From the NCBI RefSeq assembly GCF_030272615.1, contig NC_081408.1, forward strand, positions 404,045,389 through 404,109,388: a stretch of DNA of 64,000 nucleotides, given 5' to 3'. This stretch comes from Cryptomeria japonica. Lineage: Eukaryota; Streptophyta; Pinopsida; Cupressales; Cupressaceae. Made by a program: the position numbers and the translations under genes. The notes below the pieces were generated by a model. That model was not told the origin of the DNA, did not search any database, and saw only the letters and a program-made list of their open reading frames with translations. Shown here piece after piece: positions 36,701-45,053 of the stretch (its first letter is position 1; every line of letters begins with the position of its first letter).

Positions 36701-39135
36701 TTATTCTACTTGCCTCAGATTTTTGAGAGGACAAAATGGCAAATTAAAATTAACCGATTCCACAATGAAGGGAAGACAAATAGACTCATGTGTATCTATA
36801 CATTAAAATTAGATATATAACAAAAGAGAGAGATTTTTATATGTCATATTTTCGTTGTGTGCAGATCAAATAATAATGCCCTATCAACAATGTCTATTTT
36901 GAAGTGGAAATTTATAAACTAATGTTAGGCAGGATAAATACAATAACATGGATCAAAATCAATGACCAGTAAAACAGCCTCACATTTGCAGACAAACATT
37001 GAAAGATAAACAACCAATGTTTGGAAAACCAATCGCTTGCAAGCTGAGAAAACAAAATTACAGCATCCTGATATTTGCACTGCCTCAGAAATGTTCTTGA
37101 CAATAAGAACTTCAAGCATCTTATTCTTTGTTGTGATCATCTAAATTTAATTTTAAATATTTTTAGGACAATTAAAAACAATGCAAAAAAATATATAACA
37201 TTTATGAAATAGAAATCAGCTGCTTCTGGAATAGACTGTGTGTAATTTTTTGCATCAACATCTATTCCGGAAGCAGCTGATTTCTATCTCATGGATTTGG
37301 AAACCTAATGTCTGTTATTTATGAAATAGATTGAATACTCCAAGACAGGATAAATATGTGATCTACCACATTAAAAGGATACTCTTTTCGTAGTTGCAAC
37401 GAATGTACTTTTGGACAATTACCTAAATCCATTTTCTGCACATAAAAGAAAAAAGCTTATTATTAATCAAACAACATTCTTTACAAATGTTTCACCTTGA
37501 TAATAAAATACAGATGCAAACAGTTAATCACTCTGCCACCATTCTGCAACCAGTTTTAAAAACAAACAAGCAAACAGGTACATAGTAATTCAAACTTAAT
37601 GTCAGATCAAATCCATGATTCCAATTAAAAAACTATTTCGAACACATTTAGTTTTAACTTTGAAATTGATTCTTGTGAAAAATCATTTTGGAGCACAAGT
37701 ATTTCTTTTCATAAAACTTGAAAAGATTTACAGTTACTTTTGCTCTATATTACTATCTCTTTTATCCCTTCAGAGAGTTTGCAAATGTTTGCCTCAACTG
37801 AGAAATCACTCGAGTTGAATTTTAACAAACCATTAACACTCAATCTTTGACAAGCATTGTCAAACAGCTGATAACGTACAATTTTATCTCATTTGAATTA
37901 TTGTACAGTTTCTGTTGTATAGATAGCCCATACAATAAAAGGAAACAATTTTTCACAATGAATGTAAGCATTTAAATTATTAAGTTTTGAACAACACAAA
38001 ATAAAGAATTGAGACTTCAATTTTGATTTAGGTTCTGACAATTTAAATTGCTCCAACAAATGAAACAGGAAACGGCTCCTATCACACGGGAACTCATACC
38101 TCTCCTCTTACACGGGATCTCATACCTACCCTCTTGTCCTGTTGATATTTTTCTTTTCAAATTTTGCTCCTAACATTCTGAGGGAAGTTCAAGGCATCTC
38201 ATCCTTATACAAGCACATGTGAAAATGCCTTATTTAAAAAAGAAGAATTTGTTTGGTGGCACAGTTCAGTGTTTCACTTTCTCCTACCTAGATGTGAATT
38301 ATGGCGGTATTTATGGGAGGGAAATTTATTCTTCGCAAGTCACGTGAATTGCAGCCAACTCAACTAGCTCACCCCTTAAACTTAACCTTATATTAATATA
38401 GGTAACACATTCAAAATACCCTATCTAACCAATCAGTCTCACACGACTTGAACCCAACCCATTTCTTCCTTGAAACTTCACTATTATTAAAGAAGGCAGA
38501 CCTAAATACCCTATCTAATCAATCGCCAAATTCAGCAAGCAACTCTGAACGCAAAGCCTTAGACAACAAAATAAACGGGACTATAATGCAAACGCTGTTA
38601 GATATCCTCCCTTAGACTTCGAAGAAAACGGACTTAATTCCTTAAACATAAATGAAACATCGACAAACCAAACAGGCCCTAGCATAAAAACAAAATTAAT
38701 TATGACGGATATGCTCAGTGAACAATATTAATTCTTCAAACTCAAGAAGAAACAGAACAGGTGAACATGAACAATGCCGATGTTAATCAAAAGCAAATAG
38801 ATTTTAGGGATTTATGCTATAGTTATCTGCGGAGGCAGAGCATGGATTTAACAAAATTAGAAAGAATAAAACAGTGAAGTTTAAAACCCTGTCCCCTCTC
38901 CAGATGCAAGACGTGCTAAGTTTTTCACTGAATTAAACAGATAGTTGAACAGAGCTTGAAAAACAATTAGGGTATCAAAAACCGTTACCGTTAGCTGGAA
39001 GAGGTCGTGCGGACAAAGGCCGACGAGAAAAAGTCTACAGACATCTCGATCGTAATACTTGCGATTGACTTCCTTAACATCGCCGTTACGATTGGCGCCC
39101 ATTAAGGCGTCCAGCTGCTTCCTCAATGCATCCAT
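18734..39135 (-). CDS. LUC7RL: LUC7-like U1 snRNP splicing factor, LUC7RL subtype; 8 exons seen, 3' end missing
   Basis: LUC7 proteins are U1 snRNP components that help stabilise pairing of U1 snRNA with 5' splice sites in the nucleus. The coding exons (minus strand) are 39135-38989, 37435-37383, 36183-36015, 35886-35823, 21310-21231, 21081-20931, 19148-19087 and 18796-18734. Joined, they give 263 residues in one frame. The order is an N-terminal MDALRKQLDALMGANRNGDV; a CCCH-type zinc finger (C33 in DVCRLF, C41 in GLCPHDLF, C-P-K-V-H in NCPKVH); a long charged helix (IERLIVECDRKIQRALKRLE); a helical region ending AFNKDRALMPQP; and an alanine/glutamate-rich helix (DEAQKAMEEAEALKK). The second zinc finger (CDICG...DNDRRLADHFGGKLH in the family) and the basic tail, about 70 residues, are absent. 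The residues match the Arabidopsis LUC7RL type better than LUC7A/B. Either the gene continues past base 1 through a giant intron, or it is truncated. Expressed status is inferred from the intact frame and splice sites. Confidence 0.92.
19087..19148 (-). CDS. LUC7RL: LUC7RL exon 7
   Basis: Acceptor TTATAG|GCGAAT and donor AAG|GTATTT. 62 nt, phase 1 in and phase 0 out. It encodes (G)ELGMVDEAQKAMEEAEALKK. Confidence 0.93.
19930..20000. repeat. 71-bp direct repeat, left copy
   Basis: It begins gttagcgtatgggtgtagaa and ends gctaatgtaacttg. It is identical over 71 bp to 20606-20676, and the two copies flank a 605-bp LTR-like segment in LUC7RL intron 6. Confidence 0.97.
20001..20605 (+). mobile_element. 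Solo-LTR-like segment (copia-type) in LUC7RL intron 6
   Basis: It starts tgttgattgtaactagggat. It contains a near-palindromic block (gggttcggattgccttaagg / caacatccgaacccc) and the stretch gggtttttcctccttggagg followed by ttttcccag, a pattern common near the end of plant copia LTRs. No coding sequence. The 3' terminus (ends near ggcacaattaatcta) is not a clean CA end. Its flanks are 71-bp identical repeats instead of a 5-bp target duplication. Confidence 0.5.
20606..20676. repeat. 71-bp direct repeat, right copy
   Basis: Identical partner of 19930-20000, at an offset of 676 bp. Confidence 0.97.
20931..21081 (-). CDS. LUC7RL: LUC7RL exon 6
   Basis: Acceptor TAACAG|GCAATG and donor CTTG|GTATGA. 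151 nt, phase 0 in and phase 1 out. It encodes AMLLLEAFNKDRALMPQP, a proline-rich linker, and RTQEMIIEKLKKAEEL. This proline-rich linker is typical of the plant LUC7RL type. Confidence 0.95.
21231..21310 (-). CDS. LUC7RL: LUC7RL exon 5
   Basis: Acceptor TTCTGCAG... reading CTGCAG|AATTGG and donor CAA|GTAAGA. 80 nt, phase 1 in and phase 0 out. It encodes (E)LEGKSDNKIRVMEQVEEL and RAKRADKQ. It lies 14.5 kb from exon 4. Confidence 0.93.
21311..22140. other. LUC7RL intron 4, distal part
   Basis: AT-rich intron DNA next to exon 5. No element or gene recognised. Confidence 0.6.
22150..22533 (+). other. Unassigned 127-codon open frame inside intron 4
   Basis: It starts MEPVPDLPTNSNAISATANK and continues ALEDSMAGLHLAAAKTMSVA. 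I do not recognise the family. Its C-terminal half lies in the first copy of a 297-bp tandem duplication, and it is antisense to the host gene. It may be a captured gene fragment or chance; there is no codon-usage evidence either way. Confidence 0.2.
22331..22924. repeat. 297-bp tandem duplication
   Basis: Copies 22331-22627 and 22628-22924 both start aaacagaacggaaggatgct and differ at only about five positions (for example cgtgacaag versus catgccaag, aatgcatt versus aatgtatt). The near identity indicates a recent duplication within the long intron. Confidence 0.95.
22925..27383. other. LUC7RL intron 4, unassigned DNA
   Basis: The C-rich stretch 23120-23230 (cgcccgcccaccaccgctcc and following) stands out from AT-rich surroundings. 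The 27-bp duplication at 24186 is listed separately. Otherwise I see only short chance frames and no recognisable element proteins. Confidence 0.4.
24186..24239. repeat. 27-bp tandem duplication
   Basis: The block atcacatgtcgaagtca recurs at 24186 and 24213, each followed by a T-rich tail. Confidence 0.9.
27384..29150 (+). repeat. Dispersed repeat family, copy 1 (interrupted by a MITE)
   Basis: 27384-27983 and 28883-29150 together align with 30390-31240. Shared landmarks include ctcaggatctagatatgggg / ctcaggatctggatgtgagg, catttggcattgaaat, gatccagattagatat, and acttgtcc-gccttctggttt. The family is unidentified. It has no coding capacity and diverges from copy 2 by many substitutions. Confidence 0.75.
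27984..28882. mobile_element. hAT-like MITE, about 0.9 kb
   Basis: The ends are aaagaaacgggactcgg (left) and, reverse-complemented, agagaaacgggaatcgc (right). The flanks tttagatc and tttagtct form an imperfect 8-bp target duplication. It sits inside repeat copy 1. Copy 2 (near 31040-31060) lacks it, so it is an insertion with a paralogous empty site. The interior has GC-rich stretches (tggcgggggcttgggggcaa, gaggggcagcgcccc) and no coding frame. Confidence 0.7.
29151..30389. other. Intron 4 DNA between the two dispersed-repeat copies
   Basis: AT-rich. A short interval near 29266-29290 (cacccagaatttgggtacta) forms a small inverted repeat. No gene seen. Confidence 0.4.
30390..31460 (+). repeat. 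Dispersed repeat family, copy 2 (uninterrupted)
   Basis: Direct-orientation relative of 27384-29150 without the MITE. It contains a TG/TA microsatellite at 31258-31311 and ends near gactgtcatgtccca, which also occurs near the end of copy 1. Confidence 0.7.
31258..31311. repeat. (TA)n/(TG)n compound microsatellite
   Basis: Runs of tatatacatatatgtgtgtg followed by tgtgtatatatatatg. Confidence 0.95.
31547..31924 (+). other. Unassigned 125-codon open frame in intron 4
   Basis: The frame begins MFTLGVMIMGPLVLSNKPII and has no recognisable motif. It is antisense to LUC7RL and probably a chance frame or a gene-fragment remnant. Confidence 0.15.
31925..34498. other. LUC7RL intron 4, AT-rich
   Basis: No element or gene recognised apart from an 18-bp exact duplication (gatattcaaatcaaaagg twice near 33733-33768). 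Confidence 0.5.
34507..35699. mobile_element. hAT-like MITE with perfect 8-bp target duplication
   Basis: Flanking 8-mers aattcata at 34499-34506 and 35700-35707 are identical. The inverted termini are CTAAGTTACCGG at the left and, reverse-complemented, CTAAGTTACCGAATCGGG at the right. The 1193-bp interior is non-coding. It includes a 42-bp tandem repeat (34916-35020) and a long AT-rich core. The subterminal block of repeated taccc-atacccg words resembles the right end of the 4.8-kb hAT at 2310-7073 (ccccatacccatatg). It lies about 124 bp from LUC7RL exon 4. Confidence 0.88.
34916..35020. repeat. 42-bp tandem repeat, 2.5 copies
   Basis: The unit begins tagcctcctcccaacgaaga and contains ttcactcttccatcc. 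It is repeated twice almost exactly, with a third partial copy (cctcccgacggagatt). Confidence 0.9.
35823..35886 (-). CDS. LUC7RL: LUC7RL exon 4
   Basis: Acceptor TTTGCAG|TCA and donor TTGG|GTAAGA. 64 nt, phase 0 in and phase 1 out. It encodes SPEVVEFSKQIKEKLKEADD-L plus one base. A hAT-like MITE ends only about 124 bp downstream of the donor. Confidence 0.93.
36015..36183 (-). CDS. LUC7RL: LUC7RL exon 3
   Basis: Acceptor GGAAG|A TAC and donor CAG|GTAGAT. 169 nt, phase 2 in and phase 0 out. It encodes YQEAKAKGKDNYDRELEDV and the conserved helix through AIAVSEVTQ. Confidence 0.95.
37200..37296. repeat. Foldback: 36-bp arms, 25-bp loop, in LUC7RL intron 2
   Basis: Arm 37200-37235 (contains agaaatcagctgcttctgga) pairs with 37261-37296 (contains tccggaagcagctgatttct). 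Four mismatches, all transitions. A direct copy of atttatgaaataga flanks it (37200-37213 and 37317-37330). It is a small MITE or hairpin-forming repeat, 86 bp from exon 2. Confidence 0.85.
37383..37435 (-). CDS. LUC7RL: LUC7RL exon 2 (53 nt)
   Basis: Acceptor ttctgtgcag-like (TGCAG|AAAATG) and donor GA|GTATCC, ending in phase 2. It encodes KMDLGNCPKVHSLQLRK plus two bases of E. The third Cys and the His of zinc finger 1 lie here. The family usually has GPCPKVH; here it is GNCPKVH, one substitution outside the metal ligands. Confidence 0.93.
37436..38988 (-). other. LUC7RL: LUC7RL intron 1
   Basis: 1553 bp with GTAACG...TGCAG ends. It holds a 26-bp tandem duplication at 38085-38136 (cacgggaactcatacc / cacgggatctcatacc). 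No transposon with clear ends seen. Confidence 0.7.
38989..39135 (-). CDS. LUC7RL: LUC7RL exon 1 (codons 1-49)
   Basis: ATG at 39135-39133. It encodes 49 residues ending HDLFQLT, including the first two cysteines of zinc finger 1, then an ACG|GTAACG donor. Phase 0. The start is supported by the conserved family N-terminus. Confidence 0.95.
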
Positions 39136-39182
39136 TTTTTTTCGTCAAACCAAGAAAATGCAAACCCTCTGTGAGCGGATGC

Positions 39183-39191
39183 TTAGGGTTT
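39183..39191 (-). promoter_or_regulatory. telo-box (AAACCCTAA) upstream of LUC7RL start
   Basis: On the minus strand AAACCCTAA lies about 48-56 bp upstream of the ATG. Telo-boxes are common near transcription starts of plant housekeeping genes for translation and RNA metabolism. The match is exact; its use here is inferred. Confidence 0.6.
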
Positions 39192-39840
39192 CACCTCTGG
39201 AGCTCCCACAACCAAAACCATATGAGAAACACTTTCCTGCTTCCACAGAAAAGCCTTGGACGACTAACCAACGTCTCTTAACACTCCTCTCCTTTATTTT
39301 GCTCTTTCACGGGTATGTGCGAAAATTCGTGAACGAAGAGAATAATACTATTGTTGTTGATTTCTGGGTCTCTATGCTAATTCTCTGGATAAAACTTCAA
39401 TTTTTATCTCCCTCTAACCACAAACTTCATTTTACAAAATTAACATACTTTTCCCAAGGGATATATTTTATTCTTGTTATTAGTAAAACTTTTGGTAATG
39501 TGTGTAATTGAAAAAAAAAGGGTATGTTTTTTTGGTTCATTCTCATTGAGCTTTTCCATGTTATAGAGAAAGTCTTTAATTTGTTTTTTCTAAAATGTCT
39601 ATGTAATGTTTTTTTCTAAAACAATTTCATTAATCGTTTTGTTTAATGATTCAGTGATATATATGTTGAGCAAGTCATTTGCTCTTTTTCACTATAAAAA
39701 ATAACAAAAAAAAATTAAAAATAATGTTTATGTATTGCATTTTTTGCTTTAAATATTTCTAAATATTTTTTAAGTTGGATGTATTGATTTTTGAAATAAA
39801 ATTTGTGGTCGATTAAGAGGAGAAGGCTCTACAAAAATGA
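39192..39840. other. LUC7RL promoter region and upstream spacer
   Basis: The upstream region of the minus-strand gene has no clear TATA box close to the ATG (a weak aaaataaagg lies near 39290-39300). Beyond about 39500 it is AT-rich and featureless. No other gene is visible. Confidence 0.45.
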
Positions 39841-39887
39841 CGGTGCATAAACCTAGGGTTTACCCCAACGCAAGGGTCATCAAGGTT

Positions 39888-39915
39888 GTGGAGGAGGTTA
39901 TACAACCTCCTCCAC
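39888..39915. repeat. Perfect 12-bp hairpin
   Basis: gtggaggaggtt (39888-39899), loop atac, aacctcctccac (39904-39915). It lies at the beginning of the LINE-type ORF1 region. Confidence 0.9.
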
Positions 39916-40599
39916 CATATAAGCAGCTCACTCCTCTCCTGCTTTTTCTCTCTGTAATTAATGCTTGTTCGTATTTGGTGTGTGTTGTTCTTAGTTCACA
40001 CGTAAGGAATCATTAATGCAACTATATGGATGGCAATTCGATTTTTGAGGCAATTAATTCGCCTAGCCATGTCATTGAAAATGATGGTGCCCTTGTGAAC
40101 GATACCATTTCCTTTAAATTTGCATTGATTGAAACCCTATTTGCCATTCCTAACTCTATGAAATTCAACATGAATTTTACTACCCTATCTGAAAGTAATG
40201 GCGAATTAGGAGGAGGAGGAGGTAAGCAGGCTATCCCTATTGTTTCTAGCTTTAGTGTTGTTCTAAATCATGAAATGATTAACGCTCTTAATAATGAAAA
40301 AACTTGGTTCAAAAGTTTTATTGTGTTTCTTGTGGTCGTGATGCTACTAAGTGCCTGACTCACAAATTTCTTGATGAATGGCTTTAAAATGTTTGGATTA
40401 AGAAACTAGGGTTTCATTTTTCTTTTTGTACAATGATTCAAAAAGGGTTGTTTATTATTTTTTTCAATGATGCTAAATCTCAAGCGGATGTGATTAAGAA
40501 ACAATACTAGTCCATTGGAAGTCGCACATTTAGGGCCCTCAAGTGGTCGTCTAATGTTGTGTCTAATGACATTTTGGCCCTCTCCTGTCCTAGATGGAT

Positions 40600-42012
40600 T
40601 GTAAGGTAAGCAAAGTGCAGAAACACTTTCCATAATGTCAATTTCTTAGAGGAGAGAAGCAAGGATTACTTTTAATTTCAAACTACAATATCAAGATACA
40701 CAATGCAGGAAAACAAAGCAACATGAAAAATTCACAATCACAAAGAGTACACCAGAATTCACATGGGAAAACCCTTACGGGTGAAAAACCCACACACCAA
40801 AGCAATATCTCTTGTATTACAGTAAAAATAGTTTACATACAAGTTATAGATTTCATGCTCTGATCTGGTCTCTATTCAGGCAGCAATACATATGATTACA
40901 TTCACAATCGGTCTCTAATTCAGCATCAAATAGAATCACCAATCAATCACCATCAACAACTGACCAACCGCTTTTCCAAAAGTTTATATCTCCTACATAG
41001 AAATTGGTTCGATTAATTTCCCATGGCTTCCAATTGTCTGATTCTCAAGCTATCAAACAGACACGGAGAACTCATAGCAAATTGTCAACACTCTAGCTTT
41101 GATGAATCATCGATATCCAACTCAGCAAGTCAAAAGGAGTCATATTGTGGTCCCACTAAGTCTCAACAGTTATTGGCAAGAGTTCCTCACTTCAGAAATG
41201 ACTTAGACTTTTCTTATTGAAAAGTAATATTACACTGAAACCCTCTTTGTCGCCAAGACTCGGTAATATTATATCGATATTAGATATTGGCTTTTCGGTA
41301 TAAACTATGGCTTTGGCTTGAAAAGTCTTGTCGAAACCTTAAGTCACACCGAAAACAATAGTGCATCGTCGAGACTCAACAATGTCTCTACGACATGTTC
41401 TTATCGACAAAGGCATATAACTTCGGCTAGCTACTAAAGACATCTTACCAAACCCTTAAGTCACACCAAAAAATCCATTTTCGCCAAGACCGAACACTTG
41501 CTACATTGAAAACATCTTTATCGGCAAACGGAAGAACCTTCGATGAACTCCTTTGGATGACTTACCGAAACCCCAAGCTACACTGAAATCTTCATTTTCA
41601 CCAAGATAGAACAACACTATACCAAAATGGTCTTATCACCAAGTAAAGGAACTTCGGCTACGAGCTCGAAAAGTCTTAGCAAACTCAAATGTCACCCCAA
41701 AATTTCTGACGTTGCCAAGACCCAACACGTGTCATAGCGATATCGATATGAAGTATAACTTTTGCGAATTGCTTAAAGAGACTTGTCGAACACAAATGTT
41801 ACACCGAAGTCTATGTTCGCCCGGACCACTCCAAGGTCTCACCGAAACAAAAGCTCATTGGAGAAAGAAAGTGACTTCGGCCAGCTGCTTGGGAAGTCTT
41901 GCCAAACTCCAAGGTTACCCCGAAATCCTTCTATGCTCGACTTCGCCAAGACACTGCAAGAGTCACACTAAACTTTCTAAAACTAGTCTTCTATGAGAGG
42001 TTTCAACCAGCA
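40600..42012 (-). mobile_element. Copia-like LTR segment inserted in ORF1 (reverse orientation)
   Basis: On the minus strand the segment contains gtgggtttttcacccgtaag then ggttttcccatgtgaattct, the pattern typical of plant copia LTR R/U5 regions. It carries a roughly 110-bp degenerate tandem array (41230-41990). Its outer ends can be read as TG...CA, but I could not find a convincing 5-bp target duplication. It is a solo LTR or LTR fragment without coding sequence. Confidence 0.55.
41230..41990. repeat. About 110-bp degenerate tandem repeat in the LTR
   Basis: Words such as acttcggct(a/c)gc, gtcttaccgaaacc, cacaccgaaa and cgccaagac recur with spacing near 108-118 bp (anchors near 41422, 41530, 41651, 41760 and 41873). 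Arrays of this kind in U3 often carry enhancer or silencing targets (inference). Confidence 0.75.
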
Positions 42013-43243
42013 GGTTTGAGGCACACTTCCTCAACATGGATTATGGCCAAGAACCTCCCTCCTCTGTTGTGGATTTTTATTCCCCAGTTGTTGGAATCCA
42101 CAGGGAAAGTGCTTGAGGTGGATAATACTTATTATTTAGTTTTGCATATGGATGTTAGAGTGTTAATCTCAATCAACCCAAGCAAAGATCTTCCCAAGTT
42201 TGTTGAAATCAATTTCGATGAAGAACCCATGGTCTATTTAGTTGAAACCCTTAGCGGGATTAATGCTTGTTTTCTTTGTAGACATGAGGGCCATATTTAA
42301 GGAATTACCCTATTCATGAAACGCAAGCCTTATGCTAAATCTAATGGCACCTCTAGTGGTGGTATTCCTAAGCAATCTATTGGAGAGTCTACCCTATCTT
42401 AACTGACTCTACTTGAGGGTACTTCAAATGAAGTTTGCAGGCCTATCTTGGAGTGTCTCAATTCTTTGAAAGAGGCAGTGAGGGTTGTGGTTACTGCTCC
42501 GCCTGCTAACCTCCCCACCCTTGACGATTCTTTAAAGATTAAGAATTTAATGTTGACCCCCCACCGCATTTTGCTATCTTTGTTTCATTATCCCAATTAA
42601 AGGATACCAAGAAGGATTCCTTTGACCAGTTTATTCATCTCATGGCCCACAAGTCCAAGAGGAAAAATGCCCAGCAACTTGCTCTAGATAAGCTTAGGAA
42701 GGCCAAGGATTAAACAATGGAGGTTTCACAACATCCTAATGAGTCGCCTCTAGTTGACCCTATGCTCCAATGGATGATGATTCTCAATCTCTGATGTTAG
42801 TGGTTAGCGTGACTAAAAAGGATAACCGCAGCTTCTGTCTAATCTATATTTGGGGATATCAAAGAGAGGAGGCACTCTAGTATGAAGCTGAGTGAGTCAA
42901 ATGGTTTGACTATCCCTAATGGGAGAGCCACATCCCTGAAGCTCTCGAACAATTTCAATATTCTCATGGAATCTTAGATTGAGAAGCCTTGAGATGGTGA
43001 ATTTGGTAGTTGCTCCTCCCCCATTGGTGACACTCAAGCTACCCCCTCTACACAACTTTGTAGTAGTATGACTCCTATCAATGATAGTCATAATTCTAGA
43101 GTTGACAAGGATAATGAAATCTTTGATATTATTAATGCCAATCCTCTTATTAGGAATAAGGCCTCTAATGAGGGTCATGACCTAGCCATAGTACCTTATG
43201 ATAAATCCAAAGCGAGTCTTAGTGTTGACTGCAGATAAGGATC

Positions 43244-45026
43244 TGTAAGTTGTAAGACACAACACTTCAATAAATCATTGCATGCATGGTTAGACAGATA
43301 TAATCATGAGTATAAAAATCATAACAAATCGACCTATTGCCTTCTAAAAGATGCGAGTATAGACTTGCTCTCATATTTGTCTAAGAAATACCAGTGACTA
43401 TGCTACACCAAGACGAAGGATTTAATCTATATGAACATAAGATTAAGCTAAATTGATGCAAGATTAAGCTAGATATGCAAGATTGAGCTAAATGAATGAA
43501 TAATAAGCTAGATGAATTCAAGCAATCATGATTAAACTATATATGCAAAAAGCTAAACTAAGATGCAACAATCTCAAAGCACAATATCTTCAATGACTCT
43601 AGAGCAAAAACTGCATAATAACAATAAATCTCCAAGGTGTTTTTGAATGAGAGATGAAAGTTGAATTTATAGAGACTCAAAAGAGAGACCAATGGTCAAG
43701 ATCGATTAACAATGAGCGGTTGAGATTCCTCAAGAGAAAGCACAATTCAAGATAATTGAAATAATTGAGAGATCAGATTAAGTTAACCTTGAGATAGATT
43801 CCAATTATAGCTTGATTGAATGCATTCAGATTATAAGTCTGAGTTTGCATTGGAGATAAAAGTAGTTGATTCCATCCACTTGAGATAAAAATAGTCAATT
43901 TCATGCACATTTCTTTAATTTGCTCAAGATTTTTATTTAGAAAAAGCCTTTTCAATGCAACTTAACCTCTTTCCTCAACAAAAGCTTTGAGTTTTAATTT
44001 TAGAGAAAATGATTAATTCAATTTAATTGTGTTTCTAATTTCTCAAGTTATCTCAATTTTAGAAAAAGAAATATCTTAAGTTCGATTTCTTCTCTCAATT
44101 TAATTCTTTTGTTTTGTTTTCAATTTAACTCTTTCTTTTGCAGATTAATTCCTCTTTTTGTGATAAATCTCTTTTTGTAAATTAATTCTTCTTCTTTTTT
44201 AAATTAATTCCTTTTTTTTTGTGATTTAAATGGCAAATTATATATTAATTAAACATGCTAGGATATTTAATTAAATAAATATGATAACTGATTAAAATGA
44301 TTTCCTTGGAATGATTAATAAAAATAAATAAATATTTAATTAATATAGAGTGATTTATTGCCATGTAATATTAATGATTGAAGAATTAATTAATTAGGTG
44401 CTCAAGGTTGATTTAATTGTCTTTGGTTAGGACCTTGGTGATGTTGTCGAGAATAGGGGCTCATGGTTTAGGTGACCATTTTTAGGGTATTACATTTACC
44501 CCTCTTTGAATTAATGTGCGGGCAACGCGTTGGTCCAAAGAATAGTTAATGTCAAATAGATATCAGTTCTAAACTTGATGGATCACAAACTGATGAAGAG
44601 CGAGATGTTTAGCTTGATTTGAAGTGATGAAACTGAACAGATTGATTAAAGAGATATCGATCCTGAACTTGATTGAACAAGAATCGACAAAGAGCGAGAT
44701 ATCGTTCTTGAACTTGATTGATCAAGAAGCAAGCACCGATATAGAACTTGATTGAACTAGATTGAGCGAGAGACACAACCGATTCCAAACTTGATTGAAC
44801 AAGAATCGACTGAGCAAAGCAATAAAACCAATTCCGAACTTGATTGAACAAGAATCAACTAGCAAGAGAAAATGTCCAGCTTGATTTGATGTGATGAAAC
44901 TGAACACCGATCTAAAGATTGATTTAGATAAGGACAAAATTTGATATGGCCTTAGAGATTGCTTTATTTGACATCGAAGAATCTCAACTTGATATGACGT
45001 GATTTAGTTAAGATGCCCCTAGTAAC
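43244..45026. mobile_element. LTR-like copy A, 1.78 kb
   Basis: It begins tgtaagttgtaagacacaac and ends gatgcccctagtaact. It is collinear with copy B (45054-46815) over its full length with scattered substitutions and small indels. It contains a run of about 55-bp units built on aacttgattgaacaagaatc (44630-44870). No open frame. Copy A's end is CT where B has CA. Confidence 0.8.
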
Positions 45027-45053
45027 TCTGTGTGTGAAAAGTGGATAAGTATT

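Larger units (their letters stand above)
40026..43200 (+). pseudogene. DUF4283/zinc-knuckle protein (LINE-type ORF1), split and decayed
   Basis: The left part (40026-40600) ends with a DUF4283-like stretch. In successive frames it reads YNDSKRVVYYFF-like and then KKQY-stop-SIGSRTFRALKWSS followed by NDILALSCPRWIV. The right part (42020-42300) continues with STWIMAKNLPPLLWIFIPQL, TGKVLEVDNTYYLVLH, VRVLISINPSKDLPKFVEIN and the knuckle-like CFLCRHEGHI. The domain order matches ORF1-type nucleic-acid-binding proteins of plant non-LTR retroelements. The missing middle is where a copia-like LTR segment (40601-42012) sits. Several stops and frameshifts follow (for example a TAA at 42298). No reverse transcriptase is present, so the element is 5'-only or truncated. 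Confidence 0.6.

Noticed and set aside
37423-37435. A 13-nt microexon AAAATGGATTTAG with its own GTAATT donor.
   Set aside because: Reading on without splicing gives GNCPKVHSLQLRK and a proper donor at 37382, so it is the first part of a normal 53-nt exon.
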